A stretch of 64,000 nucleotides of DNA, from NCBI GenBank assembly GCA_003008705.1, contig PDUO01000002.1:1444898-1508897 (forward strand), read 5' to 3'. Shown one piece after another: positions 36,650 through 47,333 of this stretch. Each line of letters starts with the position of its first letter. Position 1 is the stretch's first letter. Below the pieces are notes generated by a model that worked only from the letters and a program-made list of their open reading frames with translations, ran no database searches and was not told where the DNA came from. This stretch comes from Pezicula radicicola. Its lineage: Eukaryota > Ascomycota > Leotiomycetes > Helotiales > Dermateaceae. The position numbers and the translations under genes are program-made.

Positions 36650-37236
36650 TTAGTTTTCCTTCCGTCCTTGCCAAGAGGTTTTGAAAGCGTACAAGATAAT
36701 TGTGGGTGGATGTCTGAACTTAGGATTTTAAAGTAGAGCAGGGAGGTCTTTTTGGTTTATTGGGAAGGTTGTTTTTGTCTCTTTGGGGAGCTATTGGGTT
36801 CTCACTGGCTTGGAGTCTATATGGCGTCTTTTTATCTTGGGCGGGGAGGACTTTTGATATTTTTAGTATCTTATAAGTTGCAAATTGAAGATATTTTCTA
36901 TTTTGGAAGAACTCTCTGTCCTGTAGCCATGTTATTCTTTTTAACTTAGCGAGTAAAATAGAACAAGTGCTAATATATCTGGTGAACCCTAGGGCTCCGG
37001 GAAAGCTTTTTATTTTTATTTTTTCTTTTACACGAGGAGAAAGGTATTTTTTTATATAACTTCTCTTTGCTCTCTAGACTCTGCTTACAGAGTTAAGGTT
37101 TATAGGAGGCCACCACGCACAGGTGGAAGTTTGTCGTCTCCTAGCAAGCAAGTACTAATATATAAACTAATGCCCCATACAATCACTTAGTCCATCTACT
37201 GTCACCTTGCTTAGGGATTCGGCACCCCTTAATTAA

Positions 37237-37264
37237 GCGAGCGGGTGAAATTCGAGTTCGAACC
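37237..37264 (+). repeat. tRNA-like 3' half (box B) relic
   Basis: GCGAGCGGG followed by a box-B-like GAGTTCGAACC resembles the 3' half of a tRNA-derived repeat. The T-stem does not pair properly and no acceptor stem is formed, so it is not a functional tRNA. Confidence 0.35.
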
Positions 37265-37610
37265 ATCAGAGTTACTTCATGTATACGAGACAATTTTACA
37301 CTGTCTAAGCTTGTAGCAGCGGACGGGCCAAGGACTTGACTTGAAATATCCCTTGGTGTGGCTCTAGGCTTACCATCATAGACTTGGAACGTGCGTAGCG
37401 CGAATTATTAGCCGAGAGCTTGTTTAATACGTAAACGTAAACGCGTTAACTAATTACTAAAATCTACTTATTTATATTTAAAAATTAGCTTCTTATATAG
37501 ATTATAGTTCTAGTAAGGTATACCTAGGTTTATACTAAAATAAAAGGAGCGTTAATTTGTATTCTACAGGGGGGTAAATTATATAAAATATCTATGCACA
37601 CGTGTAAAGT

Positions 37611-37652
37611 GCTTGCCTTAATGATCTCCCGAATGCTTAATTCAAATCCCTG
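37611..37652 (+). repeat. tRNA-like dispersed repeat fragment, copy 1
   Basis: It contains CTTAATGATCTCCCG (37617..37631), which recurs exactly at 41306..41320, and shortly after it AATTCAAATCCC, box-B-like. It is interpreted as a decayed tRNA-derived short repeat. Confidence 0.4.
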
Positions 37653-37813
37653 ATCGGAGAGCCCGGAGCCACACAAAGGGATAGTTATATAATACCGCAA
37701 TAAATAACTTTGCCTGATATATATGACATAGGGTGATTAAGTGTATGTATATGTATGAGACGATGGGTATATGAAATCGCTGAAAACGTTCAAGTCAATA
37801 TCCTCCCTATATA

Positions 37814-37836
37814 TCCAAATCCAAATCCAAATCCAA
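37814..37836. repeat. Tandem hexamer repeat TCCAAA
   Basis: Three full units and a partial one lie in the 3' flank of the minus-strand membrane-protein gene. Confidence 0.75.
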
Positions 37837-37984
37837 CGCCAGGTTAGTTCTCGGAAGTTGATTCCCCCAACCCCTTAACAAACCTCACGGATCCAACCAC
37901 CAATCCATCCACCGGTTCATTCCAAGTCATAAACCCACCCCTATCTCCCATAATAATACCGACTCTATACACCCCGTGATGAAC

Positions 37985-39447
37985 TCAAAGAGCATTCCCA
38001 TTCTTAGCATCTTCCTCGGTCAACCCACCCTGCGGTTTCCCCCTCCCATTACCAGGATGCAAAAGAACAGGCGCAGCACTATTCCTCCACCTCTGCTCAT
38101 TATCACTCTCAACCCTCTGCATCTCGATTCTCTCTCCAACCTCCTCTCCAAAATCCCTACTACCAGTATGTCCGTACCCTTGAACATCATCGCGAAAGAA
38201 TTTCTTATCGCGAGGCCACTCAGCAGCTTTACCTCGGTCATCTGTTGCACTGACTGGACTTGTATACTGACTACTGTACGGACTGAACGTCGTATCAAAC
38301 CCCGAACTAAATTGATTCAAGTGATCTCCCGGATTTCTTGCGCCTGAACCGACTACAGGCGATTCTCCTTGGCCCCATGATCGATTAAGAGGTCGTTGAC
38401 TTTGTGGACTATCGAAGAATGAACCTTCCACGCCTGAATTACCTGCGTTGGGACTATTGGGTCCGTGATGTGCTTGCCAGGCTGCATATCCGCTTTGCAT
38501 CTGGCGAGTAGCGAGGGCCTTGCGTCGACGTCGTTTACCGCGCCATACGATGCAGCATCCTAATGCGACCATGATGGCGACTATGCCGCCGACTATTATA
38601 CCGACTTTGGCGCCGAGGGTAAGACCTCCGGATGAGCCGAATGATGATCCTGATGCTTGGGGTGAGGGAGTGGTGATGTTGACTTGTGTTGTAGAGAAAA
38701 CTGATCCTTGGAGAGATAGTGTACTTCCTGCGTCAGGCTGCTGTATACATGCAGCGTCAAGGGCAGTTACAACTAAGGACAGACATATGTAAGCCAGAAT
38801 TTCCTTAAGAAATATAATTTTGCGATTTGATTCATTTCGCAAATGGAGGGTCTTACAATTGGAGAGAAATTTCTCGTTGCCAGACTCCGAGAGACATGAC
38901 GAGCACTTTGGGATTGAAACACTGTTCATAAGTGAACAATACGAGTAGACGCTTGTATTCGAGTAAAGAGAGTCATATTCAAAAGCAGCTTGTAAAGGTC
39001 CGCAAGAGAAACTGAGGCAAAGATTAGCACAAATCTATGAGACCAAACATAAGCAACAAACGATAAAGAATCTGAAGTTTACCTTGTTAAGCACGGACTA
39101 TCCACAACGTTTGTAGTATTATCAAAGCCAAATAAGCAAGTCGAAAGCGCATAACGAAGGTTGTAAATGGCAAATTGAAGATCCGTCTCGTTTGTAGTGG
39201 GATCTTGGTACGTGCTACTCATCTCACAGCCCACGCAATTCTCGAAGGTCACTCCTGATGACGAGTAGGCATAGTTTGAATCCCTACAGGTGATATCGGA
39301 GGAAGTGGTACTGGAGAGCACGTTGCCGCAAAGGTCGGCGCATTGTGGCGAGGAAGGGACAACGAGGATCGATTGTACGGCGGTGGGGAAGGATAAAGCG
39401 AACGGTATTGCGAGTGCCCGCAACTTCACAAGTCGGAGAGGATCCAT
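37985..39447 (-). CDS. Cysteine-rich single-pass membrane protein, paralogue B
   Basis: The exons 39083..39447, 38857..39011 and 37985..38772 encode 435 residues. The cysteine pattern matches paralogue A in order and spacing: QCADLCGN, ITCRDSNY, ENCVGCEM, STCLFGFDNTT, DSPCLTSFSCGPLQ, YSYCS, KCSSCL and DAACIQQP. VFSTTQVNITTP matches VNITSP of A. A transmembrane segment (LGAKVGIIVGGIVAIMVALG) precedes a basic WRGKRRRRKA and a Gly/Ser-rich cytoplasmic tail. The second intron (38773..38856) sits at the same codon and phase as the last intron of A (SN|F). Each gene also has one intron the other lacks. The tails are unrelated in sequence. The N-terminal signal is MDPLRLVKLRALAIPFALSF. Confidence 0.85.
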
Positions 39448-41546
39448 CGGAAGACCAAGATAGATAGATGTACAGTATATTTTGATATGTAAGATGGCTC
39501 AGATGTAGTGTAATGTTTCTTGCAGCTCACCATCGGTGGCATACAAGGGGCGTGGCTACATAGATGGAGGCAACATGTGTGTGTATTGGATATGCCCTTT
39601 ATATCTAGATGTTGACGTCGGCAGGCGATTTGGGTAAATAGCGACAGTGAGAAGGAGGAGGATGGTGAAGAAGAAGATGATGATACGAGATATCCAACAC
39701 AACAAGATGCGCCGGCTGATTGATGATCTTTCAGGAAGTAGTTGCGGTTGCACTGCATCCAACTGCACTGTACTTATCTTCTCCGCAGTGAGGGACAGGG
39801 GTAGCACAGGGGTGCATGCACGGTCGTAGTCGAAGGGACGAATTAGGTGGGCCTGACAGCTCGGTTCCTGTGCCTACCCCTGACTCCTCGTCACACAGCC
39901 CTCGGCTCACAAGGGGCTTGATTGGCGATCGTGAAGCTTGGTATTGAGTGTGGCTTCACCTTGCCCTGCACCGGCAATCCAGATTCCAGCCTTTTATCCA
40001 AAAAGCCCCTCGAGGCCCCCAAATCACCTGGCACTTGTGCATGATTGGGGGCGCGAAAACCACAACTTGGTGCTGGTTTGTTCGCTGACTGGTTGCGGCT
40101 ATTGAGTGATATTGAGTGATAATGCGACGTGATGTGATGACCGTCCGCAAACCACGAGTGATAGGAGAGATCTGCTATTCCCCCAACACTTCCAACCATT
40201 GTTGTTAGCTTTCGCGCCTCACCATTCCAGACGATTGCATACTCCATGGACCCTCAATGAGATGCAACTTATCTCCAAAGTGATACCATCATAAAACTGT
40301 AGAATACTAGCCTTCATTGGCCCTGGGGTACCGGAGCGGCCCGCTTGGCTTTGCAGTGTGGGCGAGTGGCTAGCGGGGCCGTTTGAGTGGCCATTCGTTG
40401 TGATCTCGCTGGGGGCCAAGGCGATACCTTTTCGAAATGCTGCAGATGGGGGCTTTTCTGCTTCTGTCTGCCGCAGACCGCATCTGGTGATGCTGCCTTG
40501 GAACGCATGGATCTCATCCGGTAAGCGCGCCGCTACACTTCATATGCCCTGATGAGATCATGATTTATATCGCCATTCGTTACCAATTTTCTTAAAGAGG
40601 AAAAGGGCACTATTCATTGAGGCGGCAACCAATAAGGGCCTTTTGCACAGGGCAACTCAGACACCATTGACTTTTGTTAGATCTGTCATGCCATTCTGTG
40701 CCGCCAAAATCCCAACATCCCATCCCATGGAGATGTTCCGAGGATATAAGGTAGTCAGCGCTTAGAGAGTGACATGCTAGGGGAATAGAGGATACGGAAC
40801 TCAATCATACCAGGAGAAGGACAATTTAGAGCGATACGAAGGTCTTTGAAACGATCAACAGTGAGGAACTGTGTGGACAAGAAAGAGATGTGATGCAAAA
40901 TTCTCGGCTCATGTCATGTATAGTGAAAGAGGCGCTGAAAAGTGTTGGTTACAGGTCGAAATCAAAAAGTGCTCAAGACCGTCCTATCATCAATCTAAGA
41001 TGCAGTTCCGAAGCCGCGAAACTATAGGTCCGTTTCGAAGTGTTTATCCAGCAAATACTGCCGGTCCTGGAATAGTGTAGTTTGTGATCGTTTGGTAAAT
41101 ATTGATTAAGATTCCAGGGTCGGCGAAGGAAAAGGAAAGGGAAGAGAGGAAATATATATTTGAGTCTTCTTTCTACTCTATATATTCTTATCCCTTAGCC
41201 TGTTACTTTCCACAAGCTTGGACTGCTCGGACGTGCCCTTCGCGAGGCTCGCCTCTTGAGCCGAAACCTTGAATCTGGTGTGAATATACCCTGCTGTGGT
41301 TTGTGCTTAATGATCTCCCGCTCGCTTTACCAGCCTTATGCTCGAAGCCTATTAGGTGTGTACAGAGAGTACCTTTCGTACAACTATGAATAATGACGTC
41401 AGTTCTTTCCTATTTGCATTAGGCTCAAAGACGCTCGGATCATACATACCTAGGTACATGCGTAGCTTAATATGAAATGTCCAAAAGTGAAGATATATTA
41501 ACAAAATTTTTTTTATCGCTGTAAGTACAAGACAACAAAGCTCCCA
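39448..41546. other. 2.1-kb gap with purine-rich tract and tRNA-like fragment
   Basis: The left side is the promoter of paralogue B. At 39648..39690 the plus strand is almost pure purine (the pyrimidine-rich tract typical of fungal promoters when read on the gene strand). A second copy of CTTAATGATCTCCCG sits at 41306..41320. No gene is supported. Confidence 0.45.
41306..41330 (+). repeat. tRNA-like dispersed repeat fragment, copy 2
   Basis: It shares an exact 15-mer with 37617..37631 and then reads CTCGC. The reverse complement of this CTCCCGCTCGC stretch matches the GCGAGCGGG at 37237, as the two sides of one stem would. Confidence 0.4.
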
Positions 41547-43576
41547 ATGGCTGCTAGTTTTCCAAAACCTACAACCCCGCGTGGCATTGTTCACCCTGAG
41601 GGTGAATCGCATATTAAGCATAGACCCTACAGCTCTAGCAACACCAGCTACTCTCGGCGCACGCAACAATGCCCATTCCCATTCACCAGATGCGCAGAAA
41701 GACCGAGTAGTTCAGATATTCCTTAAAGCCATGGATCGAAGAAACTACCAAGATCACCAGTTAACCCACCTCGAAATCACCTAGAAGACGACACTCTTGC
41801 TCTGTGTACCGCCAAAGCTCCCCAACTTGCTGCATACCTACCTTCTGTTTGGCCGATAGACACCTACGATACAATGCATATCGCGGATGATCGCTCCGAC
41901 AACCTCCCTTATGTTACACTAGATCAAAGTTGGGTCCCCGATGTCGAAGATCTCGTAGCACAAGAAGAGTTATTTGAGGCGGTTAGAAGATTTGTTAGCA
42001 TGTCTAGAGCAAAAACATCAACAACCCAGCTCACGTCGTCTGACCTCTCTGGCCTATTTGCCCACACCGGTATACGCATCGTCAGAAAAGATTTGAAGCG
42101 TGAGAAGTTGTCTGACCTCGAAAGGCCGGATACTAGTGAGGCTCTTCATAAGGCTATCCAGGCGCACTCTTCGGATGCTATCAAAGCTATATTAATAGTA
42201 GAGAAAGGCCTCGGTTTGGACTTTGAGACCATACCCGCAATAGATAGTATTAACATTGCAAAGGTGGACTTGGAACAGTTCTACGCAGAGGATGAGACCC
42301 AGTTTCGTAGTTTATTCTGGGAAAAGCTCATTTTCCATACATCAGACCGGTTGTATGTACCGGACCAGTGGCCACCGAGAGTAGTCTGAATCAATGAACA
42401 GTGTATCAAAACGGTAACGGTAGTTCAATTATCAACGCAAGAGAAGAGGGACAGAAGAAGAGGCACCCGGCTCTGTCCGAAGGGCACACTTACCGACTAT
42501 CCTTTTCAACTTCTTCATCTCGGCCAGAACTCTTTACTTCCAGACGCCAAAACCATGCCAAAATTGGAGCTAAAGGTCGCCAATGCGTACATCTCCATCG
42601 ATGTAGGATATACGGTAGAGGCTGATAACATATTGAAGATGTTCGCTGACCAAGAGGAGCGCCTCGGGAGACTTCCTGTCAACCGATTATTCTGGAAGGT
42701 GGACTCGAATCGGAAGCATAAGGGAAAATTCCACTATCTCAACCATGTCCTCATCGAGAACAAGCCTCTTCGAACTTCGAACATATCATTCGAGGGACTA
42801 ATGAAGAAAGCTGTCAACTATCTTATGATAAATGCTGCGGCGTGTCTTCAAGAGTATATGAAATTGCTCTGGCTCAGAGCTCCTTCTGACGTACCCGAAT
42901 TTGAAGTCGAGCACCCCCCAACCCCCCCGTCATCTATCTTATTGCAGCAGTCGGGTTTACGGCCCAGATCCTTTGTATGCATATCCGATCATGGAACAAG
43001 AAGACAGGCAGATCTAGGATTCGCTACGAAGCGGTGGAGCTAGAAACTTGCGACCTTACCACACCTGAAGGTCAAGGTAATTTCAGTCGTCTTTACATTT
43101 CCATTCAGACCTTGGCTCAGTACTGCGCTGCTCGTCATAAAGAAGCCATCATCAAGGCTATGCACAGCACTAGAGATGTAGCAATGATAGAACTGCCTGA
43201 CTTGTCTTTTGTGCAGTACAAGAAGGAGGGTGAGGATAGTGGGATTCAGATGATCATGATCGATAGGGATGGTATAGCGCAATATAAGGGTCCTCTAGTC
43301 AAGACTAAGATTAAAGTGGAGATTAAGGACAAGGTGGCGGCAGCTGGTGCTGGTGGTGTGGATGCTGATAAGGATGAGATTTATCTATATCTGTATTTTG
43401 ATGAGAGTGGTTGTGGTGAGTTCCCTAAGCTTGATGCGAACGATACGGATAGGGACTTTCCTGCGGTGGATGTTGAGGATATGGATGGGACTGGCGATGA
43501 GAAGGAAGGAGATAAGCAGATGCGGGCGGAAGATAAGAAGCAGCGGGGAAAAGAGGAGAAGTACTACACTCTGTAG
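41547..43576 (+). CDS. Unrecognised protein, three weak introns or a broken gene
   Basis: Long coding-like stretches lie at 41547..41706, 41761..42380, 42528..42890 and 42968..43576. The first three are in one frame, separated by single stops (TAA at 41724, TGA at 42387); the last is in another frame. Introns 41707..41760 and 42381..42527 (GTAGT donors, CACCAG and GGCCAG acceptors) would remove both stops, and 42891..42967 (GTACCC...GCCCAG) would correct the frame, giving 583 residues. None has a clear branch site, so nonsense changes plus a frameshift in the C-run at 42930-42937 are an alternative. Readable pieces include VTLDQSWVPDVEDLVAQEEL, LFWKVDSNRKHKGKFHYLNH and an acidic, lysine-rich C-terminus. 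I do not recognise the family. Confidence 0.45.
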
Positions 43577-44139
43577 AAGGTACCCGTCGCTCGACACGTT
43601 TAGTTATTAAGATACAAAAATAAATGACATTTTCATAATAATCCATGTGGTAACCTGCCTACGATTGATCTAGAAGATATATATTAAGTATCTTAAAGTA
43701 TCTTTATCTCATAAATCAGACTCTATTTCGATAACTCGCTTTTATCGCTTATTATAAGCAACTAATTAGAGCGCGACGAAGTGAATTCTCGAAAGAGAGT
43801 CTACAGTAAGCGGAAGTGACCCACGACCATTGAATTTAAGTTGAGAAAAGACACTTTTTCGCCACATTGCAATCTATAACAAAACAACGATTTTAGCCCT
43901 ATCAAGTGTTAGTGTTGTGACTTGTCAAACCTCAATTCTTCTCGGTTGCCAAGTTAGTTCCAGGAATCCAGAGTTGAGACAAGTACAGAGGCCCGGGACC
44001 TCAAGAGACCTTGGTTTGAAACGTCACATCGCAACTCAGATTGCTCAGTATGGGCCGTGTGATGTAAACAATTTGATTTGAACATCTTAATTCCATTTCG
44101 TGGACACTCTTGACCCAATTCCCTCAGACCCGCAAACAA
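43577..44139. other. Convergent intergenic gap, partly AT-rich
   Basis: 43660-43760 is strongly AT-rich with many TA dinucleotides. No gene or RNA feature was seen. Confidence 0.4.
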
Positions 44140-45407
44140 TCAGTCTCCACCTAGTCTATGACCAGAGCCACGAGTTCGCCAGCTTTCCGGTAAGACGCCA
44201 CCGGAAGAACCGGAGGCTGATGCTGGTGCTCGTTGAGCCGGTGCAAAGCTGGTGCCAAAAGACCTATTAGACACCGTTGCTTGTGTCGTCTGGAACATCT
44301 TGCGCACAAAACCAGGTGTCGGAACGAGATTTCTACCGCCGCCAAAAGTTGGCCATAGCCTGGTCAGGAAATCGTGCAAATGAGCGGCTACGAGGCCTGT
44401 CGCTTGAATTTTAGCAGCTCCTGGGCCAGCGATAACAAATGTCATCAGGAGCATGGCATATGGAATCCATTGTGCTGGTATTGTGATGATAAAGAAGGTA
44501 GCCTTCTGGCCTCGTTCGTCTTGTGTGGATGTATATGCCAAAGCTAGAACCAGAGCGGAAGTGAAGATCACGCCGCCAGTGACAATTACGTTGAGACCCT
44601 TTAAACCTGTCAGTACAACTCAGGCCAGTGAACAACAAGGCATGCAACATAGATTTGACGAGAATGACTCGGCGGTACAATTCTTGTCAGTCCAAGACTA
44701 GCTCAAAAATTGGCAAACGAGCTTATGTAAATGTAGGGAGTTACAACCACTCGAGTGAAGTTGATGAATCAACCCGAGTTTTCTCAAAGGAACATCCCAC
44801 CATGCTTACACCGCGAACTGGCCCTATGGATTGATTGTGAATGATGGGCCAGTCGAAGAGCAAGGGCAATCTTCCTCATCTCCAGGAACCGCAGTAGTTG
44901 GGAATACAGCACTGTGCGGGCAGATAATGTGAGGTGCTAAAGAAAGACAACGCAAACAACGAAAGAAAATAATGCCACTCACCAAAATCGTCAAACAGAC
45001 AAACACCAGATATGTGAAGAAGTCTCCCGGCTGGGAGAACCTGGGCGAGCCTAATTCGAGTTTGCTACCGTACGTATATACTCCCAGGAGTCAGCGAACC
45101 ATACACGAAGCTTTGATGCGAGATGCTCACAAAAGTATGTATCGAACAGTATGCCAAGGTCAGGCCCCGTAATGAGGAAGGACGTGAAGATCCGCCATAG
45201 CTGGGGTGGCAGTCTCAAGAGGTATGGGATGTAGAACACCACATAGCTACCTGGTAGAAGCTTCGAGTAGACCAGAATCGAGAGGGTTAATGTGGCAGCA
45301 GCCAGTGTTCTACGCTACATCAGTATCAGCATCAAGACAGCGTCGGGGTAGTAGGAGACTTACCGAGATACTGGCGGAGCCGCAAAGAAGACGTCTATCG
45401 CAGACAT
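44140..45407 (-). CDS. Derlin (Der1/Dfm1 family) ERAD membrane protein
   Basis: Derlins are rhomboid-like proteins of the ER membrane that help retrotranslocate misfolded proteins to Cdc48. The exons 45364..45407, 45131..45309, 44985-side exon 44983..45080 and 44140..44598 give 259 residues. The start MSAIDVFFAAPPVSR is followed by TLAAATLTLSILVYS, FYIPYLLRLPPQLWRIFTSF (the conserved Derlin WR motif region), GSPRFSQPGDFFTYLVFVCL and IPAQWIPYAMLLMTFVIAGP. The C-terminus SWRTRGSGHRLGGD resembles a SHP box for Cdc48/p97 binding, as in Derlin-1 and Dfm1. The third intron (44599..44982) is 384 nt, several times longer than usual here. Whether it is the Der1 or Dfm1 orthologue is unsettled. Confidence 0.9.
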
Positions 45408-45889
45408 GGTGGAATTATGCGGAGTGGGTTGAAGAACGAAGCTTGAGCTTGGTTGTTATGAGAGAAGTGACAAAGCTGAGAGTCTGTCCTCAATCCATGC
45501 CAAGACCGAGAATGCCGCTAGCCTAGGATAGTTAGAGCTTAAGCAACAAAGTGAGGTCACCTCAGCTGGAAGACCTCATATTATTTTGATCTCATATTGC
45601 TCATACCAAAGAGTCAACAATTCGCAATATCCAATTGAACGCACAACATTTCAACTAGATCTGGTGGATGTTGTGCAGGTACCTAAACTCTTTCTAGTCG
45701 CCGTGCGTCGGTACCTGATCTCTCGGCGTAGCAGCGATTGCGGAGGGTATTTTGCATAACAGGTCCACCTACTGCACCGTAGGAGGGGCTTTCGAGACTC
45801 GGAGGGGTCTTTGATAAATAAAAAGTTGAGCGCAACCAAGAACAACAAACAACACCACCAAAACATTTTTGACACTTATATTTCCAACT

Positions 45890-47333
45890 ATGGCTGGATC
45901 CAAGTAAGCCCACTAGTGTATACCATCTCTCCAGGTTAACTCACAATTACACAGGAAAGTTCTCATGCTTGGCTCGGGGTTCGTCACTCGTCCCACTCTC
46001 GACATTCTCAGTGATGCAGGAATTGAGGTCTCTGTTGGTAAGGTTCCCAATTCAATTTCAACGCTCTCAACCTCATACAAAATCAGCTTGCAGAACTCTA
46101 GAAAGCGCAAAGAAGCTTTCTGAAGGTGTTAAATATGCCACCCCCATCTCGCTCGATGTCACAGACGACAAGGCCCTTGACGCAGAAGTTGCCAAACACG
46201 ACTTGGTCATCTCTTTGATCCCTTATACCTTCCACGCAACTGTAATCAAGTCTGCAATCCGCAACAAGAAGAATGTAGTTACAACAAGCTACGTTTCACC
46301 GGCGATGCTGGAATTGGAGAAGGAGGCAAAGGAGGCAGGTATCACGGTCATGAACGAGATCGGTCTTGACCCAGGAATTGACCACCTTTACGCCATAAAG
46401 ACAATCGAAGAGGTTCACAAGGCTGGTGGAAAGATCACATCTTTCTTGTCGTACTGTGGTGGACTTCCAGCTCCTGAGGCATCAGACAACCCACTTGGAT
46501 ACAAGTTTTCCTGGTCATCTCGCGGCGTTCTGCTCGCTCTGAGAAATGCTGCCAAGTACTACAAGGATGGAAAGATTGTGGACATCGCTGGAAAGGAATT
46601 GATGGGTACCGCCAAACCATACTTCATCTACCCAGGATTTGCCTTCGTTGCATACCCTAACAGAGACTCTACGCCATACAAGGAGCGCTACAACATCCCA
46701 GAGGCACAGACCATCATCCGTGGTACCTTGAGATACCAGGGTTTCCCAGAGTTTGTCCGAGTGCTGGTTGATATGGGCTTCTTGAGCGATGAGGAGCAGA
46801 GCTTCTTGAAGGAGCCAATCTCATGGAAGGAGGCAACCGAGAAGATTTTGACAGCCACATCGTCAAGTGAGAAGGATCTTGAGTGGGCTATTGCTTCCAA
46901 GGCCAAGTTTGAGAGCACGGAAGAAAAGGAGAGAATCTTGAGTGGACTGAAGTGGGTCGGTATCTTTTCTGAAGAGAAGATCACTCCCAAGGGTAATCCT
47001 CTTGACACACTCTGCGCAACTCTCGAAAAGAAGATGCAGTTTGAGGAGGGCGAGCGTGACTTTGTCATGCTGCAACATAAATTCGAGATTGAGCACAAGG
47101 ATGGTAGCAAGGAGACTCGCACATCCACTCTCTGCGAGTATGGTGACCCTAAGGGATACTCTGCGATGGCTAAGCTGGTTGGCGTACCTTGTGGTGTTGC
47201 AGTCAAGCAAGTCCTTGATGGTACCATCTCGGAGAAGGGAATTCTTGCACCCATGTCATCAAAGATCAATGATCCTTTGATGGCTGAGCTGAAGAAGTAT
47301 GGGATTGTTCTGGTTGAGAAGACAATTTCCTAA
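45890..47333 (+). CDS. LYS9: Saccharopine dehydrogenase (NADP+, L-glutamate-forming)
   Basis: This is the penultimate step of the fungal alpha-aminoadipate lysine pathway, condensing aminoadipate semialdehyde with glutamate to give saccharopine. The exons 45890..45903, 45955..46037 and 46087..47333 give 447 residues (yeast Lys9 446). The first exon is 14 nt. The Rossmann start KKVLMLGSGFVTRPTLDIL carries the GxGxxxxP nucleotide-binding pattern. Further blocks are ACRTLESAKKLSEG, VVTTSYVSPAMLELE, NEIGLDPGIDHLYAIK and SYCGGLPAPEASDNPLGYKF. Exon 2 ends in phase 1 at GTT G and the acceptor ATCAG at 46086 restores ACRTL. Confidence 0.96.

Larger units (their letters stand above)
36650..37984. other. 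AT-rich spacer between convergent paralogues, with repeat relics
   Basis: There is no coding signal. It contains long A/T runs, tRNA-like fragments near 37237 and 37617 and a TCCAAA tandem at 37814..37836. The stretch 37400-37580 is very rich in TA dinucleotides, as expected of old RIP-mutated repeat DNA (inference). Confidence 0.5.

Noticed and set aside
37237..37300. Possible functional tRNA (box B GTTCGAACC)
   Set aside because: T-stem pairs fail and no acceptor or D arm can be folded, so only a relic repeat is listed.
39647..39829. Plus-strand ORF rich in Arg/Lys/Met
   Set aside because: It is the reverse of a pyrimidine-rich promoter tract of the minus-strand membrane-protein gene.
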